Part shown: positions 25,327 through 36,059 of the stretch, piece after piece | Numbering within the stretch: position 1 is the stretch's first letter | How the letters are laid out: every line of letters begins with the position of its first letter | NCBI GenBank assembly: GCA_022496805.1 | Contig: CM040092.1 | Location: forward strand, 441,555-505,554 | Length of the DNA: 64,000 bases | Direction: 5' to 3' | Origin: Pohlia nutans | Taxonomy: Eukaryota; Streptophyta; Bryopsida; Bryales; Mniaceae | Translations under genes and position numbers: made by a program | The notes under the pieces: model-generated | Database searches by the model: none | What the model saw: the letters and a program-made list of their open reading frames with translations, nothing else | Told to the model about the DNA's origin: nothing

Positions 25327-26220
25327 GTTGGAGGCAATTAAAAGCATTCACCCCCACTTTAGTCTGATAGGTTTCCTCAACAATCACTACCTAAGGAACC
25401 TAAATCTGACCATTTGTAATCCATGACCTATCTAAAAATGATAGTTGTTATTTAATCACAAGGCTTCCACAAGTGGGTGGAATTGTGGCATCTAGGATGC
25501 AAATCATTATATTTATGTGTTGGGAAAACCATCCCCCGCAATATGACACAAATGGGATATGACTAACTTTTCAAAACTCATATATAAATTGTATTTTAAC
25601 TAAGATATTTTGATTATTTTTTTCACTTTTATTCATATCTATCTACTGTATTAGCCCAAATAGTCCCAATTTAATTTTGGAATAATTCCAAACACAATAG
25701 CTTAGTAAGCTTTTGGGCAACTTTCTACTTAATAATTAATCAAAGTGCAAAAAAAATTAGGTTGCATGACAAATAATATATTAAAATTGGATAATTAAGT
25801 ATAAAATATATATTAAAATCACTAACTTTTTAATATTTTTTTATTTTTGGGGGCAAACTAGATCAGTAATTTCTTAGAAATTTAGGCACCCTTGTAATTA
25901 TTTATTTACCGATGATAAATGGGCGGTTTTACGCACCTCCACCTTACCCATTTCCTTTTCATATGAGAGTTGAGACGGGCGTCCACAGAGCATAGCAGGA
26001 TAGAATGTGGCATATACTTTGGGAATAACTCCACGACAACAGAAATGATGCCCCTATCCATTCTAGAAAGGCTGGGACTCAACCATTCAACTGTAACATA
26101 ACTTTAAGGTCTCTCTCAAGCAAGGCCGGATTCTTTCTTACATCCTACTCAGTGCTTCTTTCCATGCTAAAACTCGGTTCGATTCCCCATAAGATTCCCC
26201 TTAAATCCGTCACACATAAC
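25327..26220. other. Intergenic, no gene recognised
   Basis: AT-rich spacer. From about 26000 it resembles 27505-27600 (shared ACAGAAATGATGCC and CAACCATTCAACTGT-like stretches), a dispersed repeat. GGTTCGATTCC near 26176 resembles a pol III B box, but no convincing A box was found. Confidence 0.45.
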
Positions 26221-26403
26221 ATTCAGTACTGGCCTTCGAGGAAGGCTGCCTGTTAGTTTCATCTCACTTTTATACACGGAGTGACTAGTGATGTGTAGTA
26301 GAATGGGCTATTGAGTCAAATAAACAATTACATGACACCATTGAATTGTGACTGAGTGAGTGCTATCGATTATTGTTCATCATGATTAGTTGCTCTTGCT
26401 TAA

Positions 26404-27271
26404 CCCTTAACTCCTAAAAGCCCGAGGGGTATTGGACAAAACATAGATGTGTTATAATATATGCCTTCCATATGTTTGATGAAGTTTGGTTCAATAAACG
26501 AAATGTAGAGCATCATCTCTACAAATTATCCGTACAGTCAAACTTCCAAAAATAACTTTAGATCATTTTTTAATGAATTAAAAAGCATTAATCTTTGAAA
26601 ATTTGTATAAATTATAATTTTCAATTTTAAAGTTTAAAATTTAGTATGATTGGTTAAATTTGGGTTGTGTATTGTAAACTTCAAAAAAGCAAAAGAAATG
26701 ATGGAGGGAACATCATTTCTTTCCCCAAATAGCAAATTTTATAACACTAAGACAGTGTTGAGGTGATCGACTTTGAAAAATTCTCCCGGGTGGAGTTTAA
26801 CTCGGATTGCCATAATTCAAATTGCGTTGGAAAGTAGACTTGATCTAGTATTTTAAAATATTTTTTATTTTTTCAAAAAATTATTTTTTTGTTTTGGGCA
26901 GCCCATGAGATTCGGGCAGTGACCAAAAAATGGTCGTTTGAGCGTTTAGGGGTTAAACGTACCGATCCTTTGAACGCAAGTAGATGCTAGCCTCATAAAT
27001 AGATATTAGCATAACTCTCATGTACAATAGGTGTACACAAGAGGACCATTGCATGCATGAAATCTACCCAACAAATTTGACATACTTGCATTTGGAGGCC
27101 TCTGCAATATTATCAACATCTCCCCATCACAAGAGATTTACTCTAATTGATAGAGAATTTAATAGGCTTGCAAAGGTGATTTAAATGAAAGTCATCCAAG
27201 ATTGTATGAGAAAGTTACAAGGCTTTGAATCCATTCGTGATTCAGTTTCTGGACGCTGAGGTGTTTAGGGG
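26404..27271. mobile_element. TTAA-flanked MITE, family X, with family Y inside its tip
   Basis: TTAA lies at 26400-26403 and 27272-27275. The left tip CCC is followed by TTAA and the Y insertion, then ACGTACCGATCC resumes at 26957. The right end is TTTCTGGACGCTGAGGTG then TTTAGGGG. A copy without the insertion lies at 38145-38466 in the reverse direction. Confidence 0.8.
26411..26952. mobile_element. TTAA-flanked MITE, family Y, unfilled copy
   Basis: TTAA lies at 26407-26410 and 26953-26956. Tips CTCCTAAAAGCCCG and GAGCGTTTAGGGG. Subterminal hairpin GACCA-AAAAA-TGGTC. It keeps the unbroken GTGGAGTTTAACTCGG at 26790-26805, which in the copy at 2701 is split by family Z. Confidence 0.9.
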
Positions 27272-27873
27272 TTAATGCCACTTGCTCCATAGCTACTGAT
27301 GTGATGTGGAATAGTTTACATCATTTCATTGGGGATGAAATGATATGGGATATTCCACATCACTTTGTTAGGGGGAAGGCACCAATCACAATAGCTACTA
27401 AATGTTATGAAGAAGAGTTGGCAGCTCAAGTACTGTATTTTTTTAGATATATAAAACAAAATTTCTGATTTTTGCCTCAGAACAACATACCAGTAAAGAG
27501 CAAGCTTATGGCATATACGCATGGAACAACTTTGCGGCAACAGAAATGATGCCTCTTATCGGTTCTAGAAAAGGCAGGGACTTCACCGTTCAATTGTGAT
27601 ACGGTATGCAGTATGTGCCAAATGGGTTTTGGAGTAAAAGTGAGGTAGGGGACCATTCTGGGTGGGTCCCTTTTCCCGTGGGTGGAAAGTCCCTCCAAGT
27701 GCCATCCCAACACATGAATTTGTAGAGATGAGATATTTCTACATTCTATCACAGTCAATGATATTTTCAAGATATATTTCCTAGATACAGTACTTGTAGT
27801 TCAAGAATAGTCTACGTTTCTTTCATTTTCAGCTCTTCTCTACTTTCTCTCCGTTCAAGCTTTGGATGTATAA

Positions 27874-28268
27874 GGGCCGGTTTACACTACGGTGGAGAAG
27901 TCCACCGGTCATGAAAAAAAAGGCGTTTCTCAATTGTGATTGGTCGAAAATGCAACTCTTGACCGGTGGGTGTTTACACTAGGTGAAGAAAACAATGGTG
28001 GTGAACTTTTCTCATGGATGATAAAATGACATGGCCGCCCTACGTGGCGGCACTTTTTGGAGTTGGGCTTCTCTGGAGGAGCAGTTTCTTGTCCGGCCTC
28101 AAGAGGCCGGACAAGAAACTCCTCCTCCGGAGAAGCCCAACTCAATAGAAATATTTTATTGCCTTTAATTCTTCTCCGGCACATCCACCATTTGCCTTAT
28201 ATAACCATGTCTTGGCCAAGCATTCTTGACCGACCGGAGGCCTTCTCCACCGTAGTGTAAACCGGCCC
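27874..28268. mobile_element. Harbinger-like MITE with 27-bp inverted ends
   Basis: Tips GGGCCGGTTTACACTACGG..TGGAGAAG and their perfect complement, flanked by TAA at 27871-27873 and 28269-28271. 395 bp. It carries a near-perfect 41-bp-arm hairpin at 28060-28143. Related to the decayed end at 62829. No transposase. Confidence 0.85.
28060..28143. repeat. Near-perfect hairpin, 41-bp arms, 2-nt loop
   Basis: The left arm 28060-28100 and right arm 28103-28143 match at all but two positions. The centre is GGCCTC-AA-GAGGCC. GC-rich in an AT-rich setting, so it may be a separate insertion or could extrude as a cruciform. Confidence 0.9.
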
Positions 28269-28271
28269 TAA

Positions 28272-29424
28272 GGTACACCAACCTACTACCACCATGTTAT
28301 TAATTATGTCCTCAAGTACACATCTATAGTTTGGAATGTATAATACCAAAATATGGAAGCTTAGAAGAAATATGGGGTTGTAGAGGACCTCCAATCCTTT
28401 GGTAAGTTGCAAGAGGAGGGGCAACCAAAAAAAAACACCTTGGGCATGCCGCACCATCAGTTGTCGTTGCTCTGTTATGTTTTATTGTAAATGAATTTAA
28501 TTAATAATAAATAAAGAAAAATGAACTCCGCTGGTAGCACCTGCAAGTGTGAGCATGCACTATGGGGTTTTTTTTTTTTTTTTTTTCCCTTTTATTTAAA
28601 AAAAAAAATGTTTATTGTACCATGCCTTGCCTATGCGATGTGGCGGGCCCAATTAGGGTCATTTTTTTATTTTTGCATAGTATCAATATCACTGTAGCAA
28701 AGTTTGTGAAATCCGACATGACAATTCATGGTTGGCCATACTCATGGGCACCATGAATAGAAAAGTGAGCATTTTGAGGGCCTCTTGCAAATCCATACTT
28801 CCTCTAATGTGTTTAGAAACATGATAACAATAGACTGTTGTACTTTGATATGCCTAATGATCTTTTCTATCAGTTATAAAAACACCATCTTAGAATGAAT
28901 TTCTTTGTTTATTGTTTAAGAATGCAGTAGTGTGGACTTCTTATTGACCATGTTCTACTTTAAACTTCAATTATTAATATCTTATTCATACAATATCCCT
29001 TCAAATGATATTTCAGCACATTTGAAAATTGGACAATATCAACAAAGAATATAATAATAATAATAATTTGAAATAACTAAATCCATTGCCATGTATTTCC
29101 GTATGGTTTTCTTTCATTACCTTCAATCTATTGTGTTGATGACAGTGTTACATTTTCATCCACTTCACCCATAAGTGTCATATTTTCATATTTGATATTC
29201 GTCCAAGCAGTTATCATGATCTTTAGTAATCATCAGTTGTGGATTTCATCCAATGATTTTGTATAAATATTTCATCCAATGATTTTGTATAAATATTTCA
29301 TCCACTTGTTGAAATTATTGCAATGAGTTATATTCTTCTAATTTAAATAGAAACTTCTGATCAAGAACACTGAGTCCTTCAGTCAAAGTACTGTATTTTG
29401 GGGTCATAGTGTCACGAGTGTATT
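28272..29424. other. Intergenic, nothing recognised
   Basis: AT-rich DNA with long T and A runs near 28568-28610 and a direct repeat TTCATCCAATGATTTTGTAT near 29246-29290. No gene. Confidence 0.5.
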
Positions 29425-29427
29425 TTA

Positions 29428-29740
29428 GGGCCGCTTCACACTATGGCCGTCCAAGTCGAGAGGCCGTAGAATTGAGAGTCCAAACTTTGTTCAGAGTCCA
29501 AAGAAATCTATTGAAAATAGGCAATAAAATATAGTTTTCATTCCCGTCCAACCCAAACTTTCTCTCGAGAGGCTGTCACCTTGGTCAAAAAGTGTTGCCA
29601 TGTAAGCATTTTGGAGGTCCACAGCCTTTGGACTTTGGCCTTTAGTGTGAAGGGTCGAGAGACCGAACCCATAGTTTCTTGCAATTTGATTGGTGGAAAT
29701 CGACGGCCTCTCGACCTTCGGCCATAGTGTGAAGCAGCCC
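29428..29740. mobile_element. Tourist-like MITE (PIF/Harbinger), second copy
   Basis: Tips GGGCCGCTTCACACTATGG and CCATAGTGTGAAGCAGCCC, flanked by TTA at 29425-29427 and 29741-29743. Same family as 5943-6274, in the same orientation and about 20 bp shorter. Confidence 0.88.
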
Positions 29741-29775
29741 TTAGGGTCGGTAGTATTTTGTAGGTTTTCAATTAA

Positions 29776-30217
29776 CCCATGAACGTCCTCATCCCTCTTT
29801 GAATTCGGCAATTTTGCAAAGATGCATCATAAAATGCAATCCAGAGGAAACTTTGCACTTAATAGAGGTAACTGAAAAGAGTGTCTCAAAGTGGAAAGAA
29901 ACATTAAAGTCACTTAAATGTAATACTCTAAGTGTAGTGATTTTTGGACATTTTTTGGTTGCTTAATTTTATGAGTTGACTTTTTAAGAGCACTTCTACA
30001 TTACAATCTTCAAAATTTTGGATGAATCACTACAATAGAAAATGAGGCAAAAAAAATCACAAATCATCCCCTTTCTAATCAAATTGCACGTACATGAAAC
30101 TAACTTCCCATAAAATATATAGTAAAAAATCCAAAATTCAAAAAGTCAATGACAAATGAGAAGACTATGTTTGATTTTGTACATCTACCACTTACTCAAC
30201 GATTGGACATTTGGGGG
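29776..30217. mobile_element. TTAA-flanked MITE, family Z, decayed
   Basis: TTAA lies at 29772-29775 and 30218-30221. Left tip CCCATGAACGTCC, right tip GGACATTTGGGGG. The body resembles the family Z element at 3079-3924, including GAGTTGACTTTTT where that copy has the TA-flanked insertion. Confidence 0.75.
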
Positions 30218-30221
30218 TTAA

Positions 30222-31149
30222 TTATTTAGTTCCAGCCTCGAGCTTCAATTTAATGAATCACTTGGAGTCCATGTGGCAACTTGTGGGCACGCCTTTGTGT
30301 AAAACACACAAAAATTCAATTTTTTGTTTTATCAAAATGTACAATAATTCTATGAACACCAAACCATCCTTCCATCTCCTCAAAAGTTTCAACATAGAAA
30401 AGCCTTGTTGAAATCCTAATTAACAATCTTCAAACTTCAATCTTCAAACAACAAACTTTAAACTTCAACCAACAATCTTCAATGTTTTGAAGATCATATC
30501 AGTTTGAACTAGAACATCACCTTCTAATTTACAACGGGAATTCTAAAACCCACAAGCATCAGTCACAAGATCCCAACGCCTTGCTGTCTTTGATTACCAA
30601 GAATGCAGAAAATCACAACAAAAGACACTCCCCTGACCTAATTCCTACTTCCAGATCCCGTTTCAACTCACCGGGCCACAATTTTAGCCTCTATTCCCAC
30701 CATTGCCACCTCAACCACCTTCCATGTGGCCACTGACTTGTATTTATTGGGGTGTTGCTACTGAGATCTCCCATGCCAAAGTTGGAAGCCCTCTAGCATG
30801 CCGTCCTCTTAGCAATATAGTACCTAATTATTGTTCCACCATTAGGGATGCTCTTAAGAGTTAAAGACAATCAACCTTAATTGATACTCCAACATTAATT
30901 ACGAAGTTTGGTGTAGCTACATAACCATTATTTTGGCAAATGGAAACATCGAGACCCAACTCTAAATCCGTCCTTCAACATTAATGCATGAAGATAAAAC
31001 CTAGCCCCTATTTGGTGCCAGTTCTAAAACTAACCTCCTCTTCTAATGGTATAAATTTTTTGTTGGCCCCAAATTTGAAAAAAAAAAAAATGCCTAAAGA
31101 AGCCCACACGATGCCCAAAATGAAAATTGTAGAGCATCATGTCCAAAAG
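30222..31149. other. Intergenic, no gene recognised
   Basis: Contains short AACTTCAA / CTTCAAAC repeats at about 30424-30485. No gene or paired ends were seen. Confidence 0.5.
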
Positions 31150-31690
31150 TGAATAATGTTTGCATTTACATCAAAGGGGGATTTAGAGTTGGGGACCAAT
31201 AAACTCAGAAGATGCAGCCCTTCTTCTATGGATGAATAAACACTCGCACGTCCTGGATGAACAGAGGATGGATGGTTGAATAAAAATAGTATGGAAAGAG
31301 GGGAAGAGTAAAAGAAGGACTTTAAAAGAAAATCTTGGCACCAATTTTTGACTGCACAACTCCATAACATTCAGTAGCCTTTGTGACTGCTGCCTTTCCC
31401 CAACAGAATGATATGGAATATCCCACATCATTTCATCCCCCCAATGAAATGATGTGGGATATTCCTCATCACATCAGTAGCTATGGGGACATGTGACATT
31501 AAGCAAGAGCAATCAACCATGGTGAACATGAATTCAAAGCACTCCTCAATCACAATTCAACAATGTTCTATAATTATTTATTTGATTCAATAGTCCATTC
31601 AATTACAAATCATTGGTCACTCTATAAATAAAGGTGGATGAAACAAAAAGGCACCCTTCTTGAAGACTACTCAATGTTATGTCGATTCCC
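31150..31690. repeat. R1 repeat, copy with empty TTAA sites
   Basis: R1 in reverse orientation to 49508. It contains the palindrome ATATCCCACATCATTTC..GAAATGATGTGGGATAT (31410-31462) and the unfilled CATT-AAGCAAGAGC site (TTAA 31499-31502) that is filled in the copies at 26400 and 49736. It also has ACTTTAAAAGAAAATC (about 31320), which is filled at 31899-32466. Confidence 0.7.
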
Positions 31691-31692
31691 CA

Positions 31693-31790
31693 AAGAACTG
31701 CACAAGGGGTCACGTGTTTTGCCAGGTAAGACATCATGGGATCGAATCCTAATACACACACTGCGACCCCCTCATCTTCAGAAGCCCTTC
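31693..31790 (+). repeat. Possible tRNA-derived SINE piece
   Basis: GGGTCACGTGTTTTGCCAGG followed by GGGATCGAATCC, a good match to a pol III B box. A near copy is at 32525-32622. The A box is not clear and no poly(A) tail was found, so this is tentative. Confidence 0.3.
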
Positions 31791-31902
31791 TTCTATGGTT
31801 GAATGAACATTCGCACTTCCTGGATGATCAAGTTACTGATGGTTGAATAAATAGGATGCTAAATAGTATGGAAAGAAGGAAATAGTAAAACCAGCACTTT
31901 AT

Positions 31903-32462
31903 GGCCTAAACATCCTCATTCCTCTCCAAACTTGGCAGTTTTGCTAAGATCCATCATAAAGTGCAACGCAAGGGGATATTTTGAACTTGAAGTGTGCATA
32001 AAAGATGTACATTATCAATTTTCAATTCTATCCATACGGTTAGATCTGCGATTGCCATCACCAATATTTTTGTATCAAATTTGAAACTCAAAACTCAAAT
32101 TTTTTTTTGTAATTCGATTACGAATAAAATATTGATAATTTGTGGATGAAATTTGTGATTGGTTGAAATATAGTATTCTAAGTGTTGTGATTTTTGGAGA
32201 TTTTTTGGTTGCATCATTCTATGAGTTGACTTTTTCAAGAGCACTTTTATATTGAAATCTTCGAAATTTTAGGTGAATCATTACGACATGAAATGAGGCA
32301 TAGAAATTTCACAAATCGTCCCCTTTTTAATCGGATCACACGTGCATGAAGCTAAATTTTTCCATAAAATATATAGTAAAAAATCCACACTGAAAACAGT
32401 CAACGATACATGAGAAATCTGTGTTTACATCGTCCCCATTCTGGACGGTTGGACGTTAAGGC
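31903..32462. mobile_element. TTAA-flanked MITE, family Z, in an R1-linked repeat
   Basis: The right end GACGTTAAGGC is followed by TTAA at 32463-32466. The left TTAA has decayed to TTAT (31899-31902) and the tip to GGCCTAAACATCC. The body is family Z. The flanks GCACTT and AAAGAAAATC join to match the unfilled site near 31320. Confidence 0.7.
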
Positions 32463-32524
32463 TTAAAAGAAAATCCTGGAACCAGATTTTTCTTTCCCTG
32501 TTCTCACTGCGCAACTTGACTTTC

Positions 32525-32622
32525 CACAAGGGGTCACGTGTTTTGCCAGGTAGCCCATCACGGGATCGAATCCCAACGCGCACACACTGCGATTAGGAAG
32601 CGACCCCCTCATCTCGCGCTGA
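32525..32622 (+). repeat. Possible tRNA-derived SINE piece, second copy
   Basis: Same GGGTCACGTGTTTTGCCAGG block as at 31693, then GGGATCGAATCCC (B-box-like) and CACACACTGCGA. Tentative. Confidence 0.3.
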
Positions 32623-32764
32623 ATTCCAAACAAACAGCCAAGTCCAGACAACGAAACGTACTCACTGCCGTTTCAAACGAACGGCCATGCTTACCAACAG
32701 CCAGTTTCAAACGAACAACCAGTCCAGGCAACCAAACTAACTCTCCAGTCCCTTACCAGTCTTA

Positions 32765-33181
32765 GGGTGTGTTCGCACTTGGCCTTAGAGGTGGTCTTAG
32801 AAGGCGGTCTTACCACCTTAATAAAGTGTGTGTTCCCACCTACATTCTTTAGTAATTACCAATCCTACATGGATGTCCACATGGCACACTTTAAAGAATG
32901 GGTATTAGCTAACATTTAGGGGGACAAAAAATACTTGAGCGATAGTAGGCAATTGTTAAGGGAGCACCAAAATTGGAAATATTCCTAAGTTTTGAACACT
33001 TGAGAATGGTCTTAACTAATATGGCTCTTGAAGGGCCATTATGTAATCCGGCTATTATTGATGACACCTTTCCGAACCTCATTGATGACACCTTTCCTAA
33101 AAAGAAGGTATTCCTCCCAAAATTATGGAGGTGTTAAGTTTTAATTCACGTTCTTTGCAAAGGCCAGGTGCGAACGGGCCT
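32765..33181. mobile_element. Harbinger-like MITE, TTCGCAC family
   Basis: Tips GGGTGTGTTCGCACTTGGCC and GGCCAGGTGCGAACGGGCC, flanked by TTA at 32762-32764 and 33182-33184. About 417 bp. A reverse-oriented copy is at 52301-52717. The right TTA also borders the next palindromic element. Confidence 0.8.
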
Positions 33182-33184
33182 TTA

Positions 33185-33791
33185 GAGCAGGGCCACCCAT
33201 GCCCTCAGAGAGTCTCTCACACTCCAGAAGTAAATGAAAAGTGCCAAGGGCCCTTTCAAAATGCTTGTTGACTTTGAATCCTAGCGTGTGAGAGCATCCC
33301 CACTCCTACACGCTAGAGATGACTCGCTGAAAGTATTCATTTACATTTGAAGAGCCCTTGCACTTACACTCCCCACCCTTGGAGGCCCCTCCCACATCAA
33401 AAGTACACATTAAATAGTCAATGGACCAATCACAAGTAGAATGTGAGGATATAGTCAACTAAATAGTGATTTGAAGGCCCAATTTCTAACACACTAGGAT
33501 CCAGAGTCAAGAGGCATTTTGGAAGGGCCCTTGGCACTTTTTATCTACTTCATGAGTGTGAGAGACTCCGGGAGGGCATGGGTGGCCTTGCTCTTAGAAA
33601 TTGGGCCTTTAAATCACTGTTTAGTTGACTATATCCTCCCATTCTACTTGTGATTGGTCCATTGACTATTTGATGCGCACTTCTGATACGTGAAGGGCGT
33701 GCAAGGGTGGGGGAGTGTGAGTGCAAGGCCCTTCAAATATAGATGAATAATTTCAGAGAGTTAGTGCTAGCGTGCATGGGTGGAAATGCTC
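33185..33791. mobile_element. Two interleaved palindromic MITEs
   Basis: Palindrome A: GAGCAGGGCCACCCATGCCC (33185) pairs with GGGCATGGGTGGCCTTGCTC ending 33593. Palindrome B: GAGCATCCCC (33292) pairs with the end at 33791 (..GGAAATGCTC). The order is A-left, B-left, A-right, B-right, not nested. TTA follows both right ends and precedes A-left. TTA targets suggest PIF/Harbinger relatives. Confidence 0.75.
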
Positions 33792-33794
33792 TTA

Positions 33795-36055
33795 CTATTT
33801 ATGCTTTGCCGGAAAGAAATTGAAACAAGAAAAAGACAAAGATAATGAGATAGTTGTAAAGTTGAATCCATATGACTCCTACGTACCCTCTATTTTTTAT
33901 TTTTTGTTATTGAAACCATATATCACTCTTCTTTTATACTAACTTGGAGTGACATCATTTAATATCAATTAAAAAAGAGGAAACAAGTCATATGCGTTTG
34001 ACTTTACGACTATTTTTAATAGGGGACGTAGAGTTTGCAACTGTTGTTTTGAAAAGAACGCGATTTGGAAACGAGACTCAAATCTCATTGTTAGGGTTAT
34101 TAATTCTCCACACAATTATTGGTTCTAGAATTGACTTAGCCTTGATTTAGAAAGCAAAACAAATTTTTCTGCCAAACAAGCTCCAAATCTTTCCATTTCA
34201 ATAGGGGCGGAGTACCTATTAGTCAAATCATGCTAATTAATCAACTGCATAAGGATAGGTTGAATGTATGTTTAGAAATAGAGAGCTTAGGATGAAATGA
34301 GACATTGTTTTGGGGTGAGGTGAGGCAATGTCTTTTTGATGAATATTGTGTCATGGGTGAAGGCATAGTATTTTTGACCAAAAAGATCCGCTGCTATACT
34401 CAAATCCAAATGTTTTTGTCAAAGGCTATTAAAAAAAATACAACATTGTTTTTTATTTTTTATTTTTTTCATGGCGCCCTCTATTGTTGTTATATATACT
34501 TAAATCCAAAGTTTCAAAAGAAAATCTACTAAAGAATTTACTAAAAGTAGTGTTTGAAAAAATTGTATAAAAGTGGTTTTAAACGTAAATTTCATGATCT
34601 GAAGTATTTCCACTGAACTATTATTTTAATATTTTTGAAGTTTGTAATGATGTTGAGGGTAGACAAAAAAAAGATTGAAAAAAAAAACGATTTAATGCTC
34701 TTGTACTCTATTGTTTTCAAACTTATGTGATTATAGACTGCCTTCTTTTTCAAAAAAAAATCAAATTGTATAAACATATATAAATTCATTAAAGATTTAT
34801 TTTTCAATATTTTTTGTTTGACTTTTTAGAACAACATATTTACTACATTCTTGTAAAATAATTTAAATTTAATATGCATTTTTTAACATTTTATTGTTGA
34901 ATCTTCATGATGTAATTCAATGGTCTAGTTTACCATGCTTTCTCCCTCCTCTTCTATGATTGTGAAGGGGAACTCTTAGTTCAAACCATTAGAACATTGC
35001 TACCGCATGATCGTCCAAGGAGCTCGAACGCCTTCTTTATTCCTTGACACCCCCTATCATATTGACACCAACGACTAATCTTGCGGAATTCCTTCAAATT
35101 TTGGCCCTTGCCCGGAAAAACGTAGTATGCACAATGTCCTTCAAAATACCAATTGACCGGATCATTGTATCTAGTCCAGTTGTACATGTTCATGTAGGAT
35201 AAATAACCGTTAATCACCAATATTTTCCACAAATAGCTATGCCATTGGCAACATGACGTGCAAAGTTGCGCCAACACAGTGGCGATGCCTTAGGGTTTTA
35301 TAAGGATTTTTTTCTTTGTTTTTTATTTCTATTGTGTATATATAAATTTAATCGTTTTTGCATGGAGAATATTTTTTGTTTGTGTTGCATGCATGCATCG
35401 CGGTTCCACCATTCAAACTATTAGACTAACCTTGTTGGACCCTCGTATAAATTGCTCTACGGGATTAACCCCGAACTGTCTAAGGGTCCATTTTTGAAAG
35501 ATGTACAAAATCACTCGCCATTTTTTCATTCGTGATAATGTTGTGTAGATATTTTTTTATGGTAGATTTCAGAACTAGTTACCATTACGTAAGTGAATTC
35601 AAATTAGGAAAAAAATCAAAATTGAATTTACTTAATCCTTCCACTCTCTGCGAGCTTCCATTTTCATTGAAAGTTTGAACTATGAACAACTTACTAAATC
35701 CATTCTTTGATGCTGACATGCAAATGAAAGTTCATATGGAGATTACAATTGGATTAAGTAATATTTAGATTACAGTTCTTGGATGATGGCTTTTCCATGA
35801 TGTTCATACAATTGGATTTAGTAATATTGTCAAAATATGTTTAAGTTTGGCTAAAGTGCATAATGTACAATATAATATAGAATCGTCTTTTGTACAATGT
35901 GCAATATTTCAACCTATAGAATTATTTTTTGATTGTTTACATTATAAAGAGATCTCAAGACACCTTTATTGAACTATGATAATACTAATGGAACAACTTC
36001 AACATTGTTGGAGAGCCATCCTAAGTGACTTGAGTTGATCAAAGGAACATTTCTT
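33795..36055. other. Intergenic; one unexplained open frame
   Basis: Mostly AT-rich DNA. A 98-codon frame on the minus strand (34981-35277) contains NWYFEGHCAYYVFPGKGQN and has less biased composition than random frames here, but I recognise no domain and no splice partners. Not called as a gene. Confidence 0.4.
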
Positions 36056-36059
36056 TTAA

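Larger units (their letters stand above)
26221..27380. repeat. R1 repeat (CACTA-derived) split by nested TTAA elements
   Basis: The flanks at 26221-26399 and 27276-27380 are the two halves of the R1 sequence also seen at 31.15, 49.5, 50.85 and 51.46 kb: CATTCAGTA..GCTGCCT, AAACAATTACA.., CTCTTGC-TTAA-TGCCACT, then a GATGTGG..CCACATC palindrome. Elements at 26404-27271 interrupt it at that TTAA. Confidence 0.7.

Noticed and set aside
31693..32622. tRNA genes
   Set aside because: Only B-box-like GATCGAATCC motifs occur. No cloverleaf with acceptor stem and anticodon arm could be drawn.
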